A stretch of 64,000 nt of DNA from QZLE01 sp033852135. GTDB taxonomy: Bacteria; Pseudomonadota; Gammaproteobacteria; QZLD01. Below the pieces are notes generated by a model. The model worked only from the letters and a program-made list of their open reading frames with translations, ran no database searches and was not told where the DNA came from. Of the stretch, positions 61,238 to 64,000 are shown piece after piece. The stretch's first letter is position 1; every line of letters starts with the position of its first letter. The stretch is from the NCBI GenBank assembly GCA_033852135.1, contig JAWSVB010000014.1:1-64000 (forward strand), in the 5' to 3' direction. A program made the position numbers and the translations under genes.

Positions 61238-62527
61238 TTAATGTTTATCTGCTAGTTCAGCTTCAATATTCCAGATCTTTTTCGATCTAAACGCTAAAGC
61301 AGATAATAATATAACGGCAAATGCGCTGATAACAAACATTAACGCAATGCCTCGATTTGCTCCAACTCCAATAATATCTGCAATGATGGAATTTTTTAAG
61401 GACCCATCGGGGAGAAGGGACGGAGTAAACACATTATCAACTGCCCAGCCGGCTACCTTGGCTCCAATAGGAATGCTAATAGTGCATGCAGTTATTGCAA
61501 AGGTAAACACTCTACCTTGTTTGCTTAGCTCTACCTTTTTCTGCCATATAACTTGGTTGCAGCCCCAGGATAATATGTGCATAAAGGATGCTATAAAGAT
61601 TGCGCATGTGATTATGATGATTGTTGGTTGAGGAATAGCTAGCAGCAATACAGTTCCGTAACAGGCTGCAAAAAGGATAACCCCTTTGATCTTTTTTTGT
61701 GGTCCACCCCAAGCCATTAGAGTTATGCCACCAATAAGGGTGCCAATCCCGCCTGCTGATAAAACCATTGCAAGATCTTGTCTGTTTCCAATGCTAAGAA
61801 CATAAGGGGGGAATATTGCATTGCCAACTCCGATAAAAAAGCAAAATAGTGAGAAGAAGATTAAAAGGTATATAAGGTTGGTATGCTCTTTTATATATCT
61901 AGGGCCAATCATAAGTTCGTTAAGAAATTTCTTCAGGCTAAGTTTTTCTAATATCTCATCGAGATGAGGTATGGAGACAAAGAGGATAGAGATAACTGCA
62001 ATAGAGAATGAAATTATATCTATAACTAGTATTCCAGTAAGATCGATTAGTGAAAGTAATAGCACTGCAGTTGGGGCAGCGGCGATAGTGCATAGCGCAC
62101 GACCTAGACCATCAAGACCACTGGTTTTTGCCAGATCTTCCTTTTTTACTAGTGTTGAAGTTGCGGCTAAAAGTGAAGGGGCTACTAATGCATTAAATGT
62201 TGAGCTGACTGCAATGATGATAGCGATAATTGTGAAATTAAAACTATCTGTAATAAAAAGGGTAAAAATAATAAGAGAACATACCCCAGCGCCTAGGTGG
62301 CCAATTAATATTAATCGCTTTCTGTGGACCCTATCGATAAACACTCCGATTATTGGTGTGAGCAAGATAGAAGGGGTGAGAACTGTGGCAAGAATGGTTG
62401 AATAGGAGGATACGGAGCTATTTTGCTCTAGAAACCAAACCCCTAAAGCGAATCCTGTCATGGTTGTGCCAAACATTGAGATAAACTGGCCGAACCATAT
62501 TAGGAGATAGATCCTGAAGGATTTCAT
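61238..62527 (-). CDS. MFS transporter
   Basis: 429 residues, about twelve membrane segments. N-terminal FGQFISMFGTTMTGFALGVW, the cytoplasmic loop IGVFIDRVHRKRLILIGHLG (MFS motif A-like), and the MFS_3/enterobactin-exporter-like layout (LVAPSLLAATSTLVKKEDLA). Likely a drug or metabolite exporter with unknown substrate. It lies between the P-II gene and recX on the same strand. Confidence 0.9.
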   Translation of the reverse strand: MKSFRIYLLIWFGQFISMFGTTMTGFALGVWFLEQNSSVSSYSTILATVLTPSILLTPIIGVFIDRVHRKRLILIGHLGAGVCSLIIFTLFITDSFNFTIIAIIIAVSSTFNALVAPSLLAATSTLVKKEDLAKTSGLDGLGRALCTIAAAPTAVLLLSLIDLTGILVIDIISFSIAVISILFVSIPHLDEILEKLSLKKFLNELMIGPRYIKEHTNLIYLLIFFSLFCFFIGVGNAIFPPYVLSIGNRQDLAMVLSAGGIGTLIGGITLMAWGGPQKKIKGVILFAACYGTVLLLAIPQPTIIIITCAIFIASFMHILSWGCNQVIWQKKVELSKQGRVFTFAITACTISIPIGAKVAGWAVDNVFTPSLLPDGSLKNSIIADIIGVGANRGIALMFVISAFAVILLSALAFRSKKIWNIEAELADKH

Positions 62528-62549
62528 GTCATTATTATTAGTATTGTGG

Positions 62550-62576
62550 ATACGGTAGGTGTTGAACCTACCGTAT
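62550..62576. repeat. Perfect 11-bp hairpin between P-II and MFS genes
   Basis: ATACGGTAGGT / ACCTACCGTAT with a 5-nt loop, 17 bp beyond the P-II stop. No T-run on the minus strand, so a canonical terminator is doubtful. It could limit read-through or stabilise the P-II mRNA 3' end. Confidence 0.55.
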
Positions 62577-62592
62577 GAAAGTTTTGCAGATA

Positions 62593-62931
62593 CTAGATCG
62601 CTTCTGGACCAGTTTCACCGGTACGAATACGGATAACATCTATAAGCTCAGTAACAAAGATTTTTCCATCACCGATCTTGCCAGAGTTAGCCGCGTTAGA
62701 AATTGTTTCAATTACTTGGTCTAACATATCGTCGTTTATAGCGATTTCTAGTTTCACTTTAGGTAGAAAATCTACAACATATTCTGCACCACGGTATAGT
62801 TCTGTGTGACCTTTTTGACGTCCAAAACCTTTTACTTCAGTAACAGTGATCCCTTGAACCCCAATGTCAGAAAGGGCCTCTCTCACATCATCAAGTTTAA
62901 AAGGTTTAATAATAGCTGTTACGAATTTCAT
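62593..62931 (-). CDS. glnK: Nitrogen regulatory protein P-II
   Basis: 112-residue trimeric P-II signal protein. It has MKFVTAIIKPFKLDDVREAL, T-loop GHTELYRGAEYVVDFLPK with the uridylylation site Tyr51, and the C-terminal GKIGDGKIFVTELIDVIRIR. It senses ATP/ADP and 2-oxoglutarate and controls GlnD/GlnE/NtrB or AmtB. Sequence alone does not separate GlnB from GlnK. No amtB is adjacent, and I see no sigma-54 -24/-12 promoter upstream, so the symbol is provisional. Confidence 0.93.
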   Translation of the reverse strand: MKFVTAIIKPFKLDDVREALSDIGVQGITVTEVKGFGRQKGHTELYRGAEYVVDFLPKVKLEIAINDDMLDQVIETISNAANSGKIGDGKIFVTELIDVIRIRTGETGPEAI

Positions 62932-63205
62932 TTAAGACTCCTGTTTTGTATCGACCTGGGTGGGGTAAATCTTTTGTAATGATAGTTGTTTGGTGAAAAT
63001 TGGGCAAATATTTGTCTTTTAATTTATGTATATGCTGTCCTAGTCTCATTAATGTTATTAATATTTAGTTAGGATTGTACTGTTTTTATATGGATGTTTG
63101 TCCATATGTAAATATGTTTGTAGCTTAAAAATCAGTATAGTAGTTATTAATTATTATTTTTGCCTGCTGTTTATTTGAACTTATATATTTTTTGGAAGGT
63201 TTTTT

Positions 63206-64000
63206 ATGAAATATTTTTTGTCATTCCTTTTTATATGCTTTGCCATTATTTCAAACTCCTCTTTTGCTGAAACTGAAAAGAAGGTGGCTGCGTCAGAAGC
63301 TAAACCATTTCATCTGGTAGAAGATTTTCCTGCAGTTACTGATGAGGATTCAGTGCTTGCAAACCCTGGCAATTTGAAAATGTATCTTCATGCTCCTGCT
63401 GGTATGCCAGAAAAAGCACCGGTGGTTTTTGTGCTGCACGGTTGTATGAAAGGGGCTCAACAGATGAAAAAATGGACTGGATGGAATGAGCTCGCTGATA
63501 AGCACAAATTCTACGTAGTCTATCCTCAGCAGCAAAAGGTTAAGGTTAGCAAGAAATCTAGAACCGGCAACCCGGTATTGTGTTTCAACTGGTCAGGGGT
63601 AAACGGTAAGTGGAAAAAAAGAGGGGAAGGGGAAGATAAATCGATCCTTGATATGATCTCTTATCTTGAGAGTTCAGGACATTCTATTGACCCAAAGAGA
63701 GTTTTTATAACAGGTTTTTCTGCTGGTGGCGCTATGACCAATCTGATGATGGCATATTGGCCGGATAAATTTGCCGGTGGAGCACCTTTAGCCGGAGTCC
63801 CATTCCACTGTGCAGATACTATTAAGCAAGGGCTGGACTGTATGGGGGTAAAGGCGACCTTTACAACCAGAAGTAATAATGGCCCAGGATGTGAGGGCAA
63901 AGGTGAGGCGTGTATGGATCCAGCGCGTAAGAAAACTCCTGCTGAGTGGAAGCAAATGGTAATGCAGCATGGTAAACAAGGTTATACCGGTAAATATCCA
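63206..64000 (+). CDS. PHB depolymerase-family esterase, cut by window end
   Basis: Open for 265 codons from ATG 63206 (GGAAGG upstream) to the window edge. It has a signal peptide (cleavage near SSFA) and the Esterase_phd alpha/beta hydrolase domain: oxyanion-hole VVFVLHGCMKGAQQM and WNELADKHKFYVVYPQQ. Also CFNW for a disulfide, and the nucleophile Ser in ITGFSAGGAMTNLMM. The remaining catalytic Asp and His lie beyond the window or near its end. Such secreted esterases split polyhydroxybutyrate or feruloyl/acetyl polysaccharide esters. Confidence 0.88.
   Translation, partial: MKYFLSFLFICFAIISNSSFAETEKKVAASEAKPFHLVEDFPAVTDEDSVLANPGNLKMYLHAPAGMPEKAPVVFVLHGCMKGAQQMKKWTGWNELADKHKFYVVYPQQQKVKVSKKSRTGNPVLCFNWSGVNGKWKKRGEGEDKSILDMISYLESSGHSIDPKRVFITGFSAGGAMTNLMMAYWPDKFAGGAPLAGVPFHCADTIKQGLDCMGVKATFTTRSNNGPGCEGKGEACMDPARKKTPAEWKQMVMQHGKQGYTGKYP

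Noticed and set aside
62932..63000. Sigma-54 promoter for the P-II gene
   Set aside because: No TGGCAC-N5-TTGC match is visible upstream on the minus strand.
1..64000. CRISPR arrays, rRNA operons, prophage or transposase genes
   Set aside because: None seen: no regularly spaced 25-40 bp repeats, no rRNA sequence, no integrase, capsid or transposase-like product.

Overview
The window is AT-rich bacterial chromosome (impression from reading, not computed), almost certainly from a gammaproteobacterium, probably marine or aquatic. The best pointer is the right end, where recX, alaS, lysC, csrA and a tRNA-Ser lie in the order usual for gammaproteobacteria, with a P-II gene beyond. PEP-CTERM-tailed exported proteins, a proteobacterial 'dedicated sortase' regulator pair (PdsS/PdsR-like) with a PdsO-like OmpA protein, two soluble chemoreceptors and Feo iron uptake fit a free-living Gram-negative. 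I cannot name a genus.

Layout. 1-8.0 kb: an unknown large secreted protein, a terminator, then a signalling operon of two paralogous periplasmic binding proteins, a hybrid histidine kinase and a receiver-PAS-kinase. 8.2-13.1 kb: single enzymes (acyltransferase, ferredoxin-nitroreductase, membrane methyltransferase, PLD-type phosphodiesterase, arylamine N-acetyltransferase, DoxX). 13.1-17.0 kb: PdsS, PdsR and divergent PdsO; no sortase or sortase target is present here. The PdsR start lies at the end of a 13-bp tandem array whose units each carry a purine-rich tract and an ATG. 17.2-19.3 kb: a two-gene unit (signal-less L,D-transpeptidase with a peptidoglycan-binding-like N-terminus plus a small exported partner) that looks like an effector/immunity pair, then RNase Z.

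19.8-36 kb is an accessory zone of small, mostly single-gene units on the + strand, separated by long AT-rich gaps. It holds a recurring ~125-bp intergenic repeat, REP-like palindromes and at least four decayed genes (DUF4288, VOC, a small membrane protein, a Phd/YefM-type antitoxin). rtcB (26.3 kb) has a leader with a mini-ORF and competing hairpins ahead of a terminator, suggesting attenuation. Three exported proteins in the window (21.5, 34.4 and 49.6 kb) end in PEP-CTERM-like tails, two of them with Asn-Glu-Pro instead of Pro-Glu-Pro.

37-50 kb: YqhD-type alcohol dehydrogenase, a 2419-residue secreted protein ending in four near-identical ~100-residue repeats, a MATE pump and a soluble chemoreceptor with a C-terminal sensor-like domain. 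50.5-55.1 kb: a metal island with a CsoR/RcnR-family repressor and its cation diffusion facilitator, divergent from feoA-feoB-Cys-rich membrane protein. 55.3-64 kb: conserved housekeeping genes (tRNA-Ser, csrA, lysC, an inserted alpha/beta hydrolase, alaS, recX, an MFS transporter, P-II), and a PHB-depolymerase-like esterase cut by the window end.
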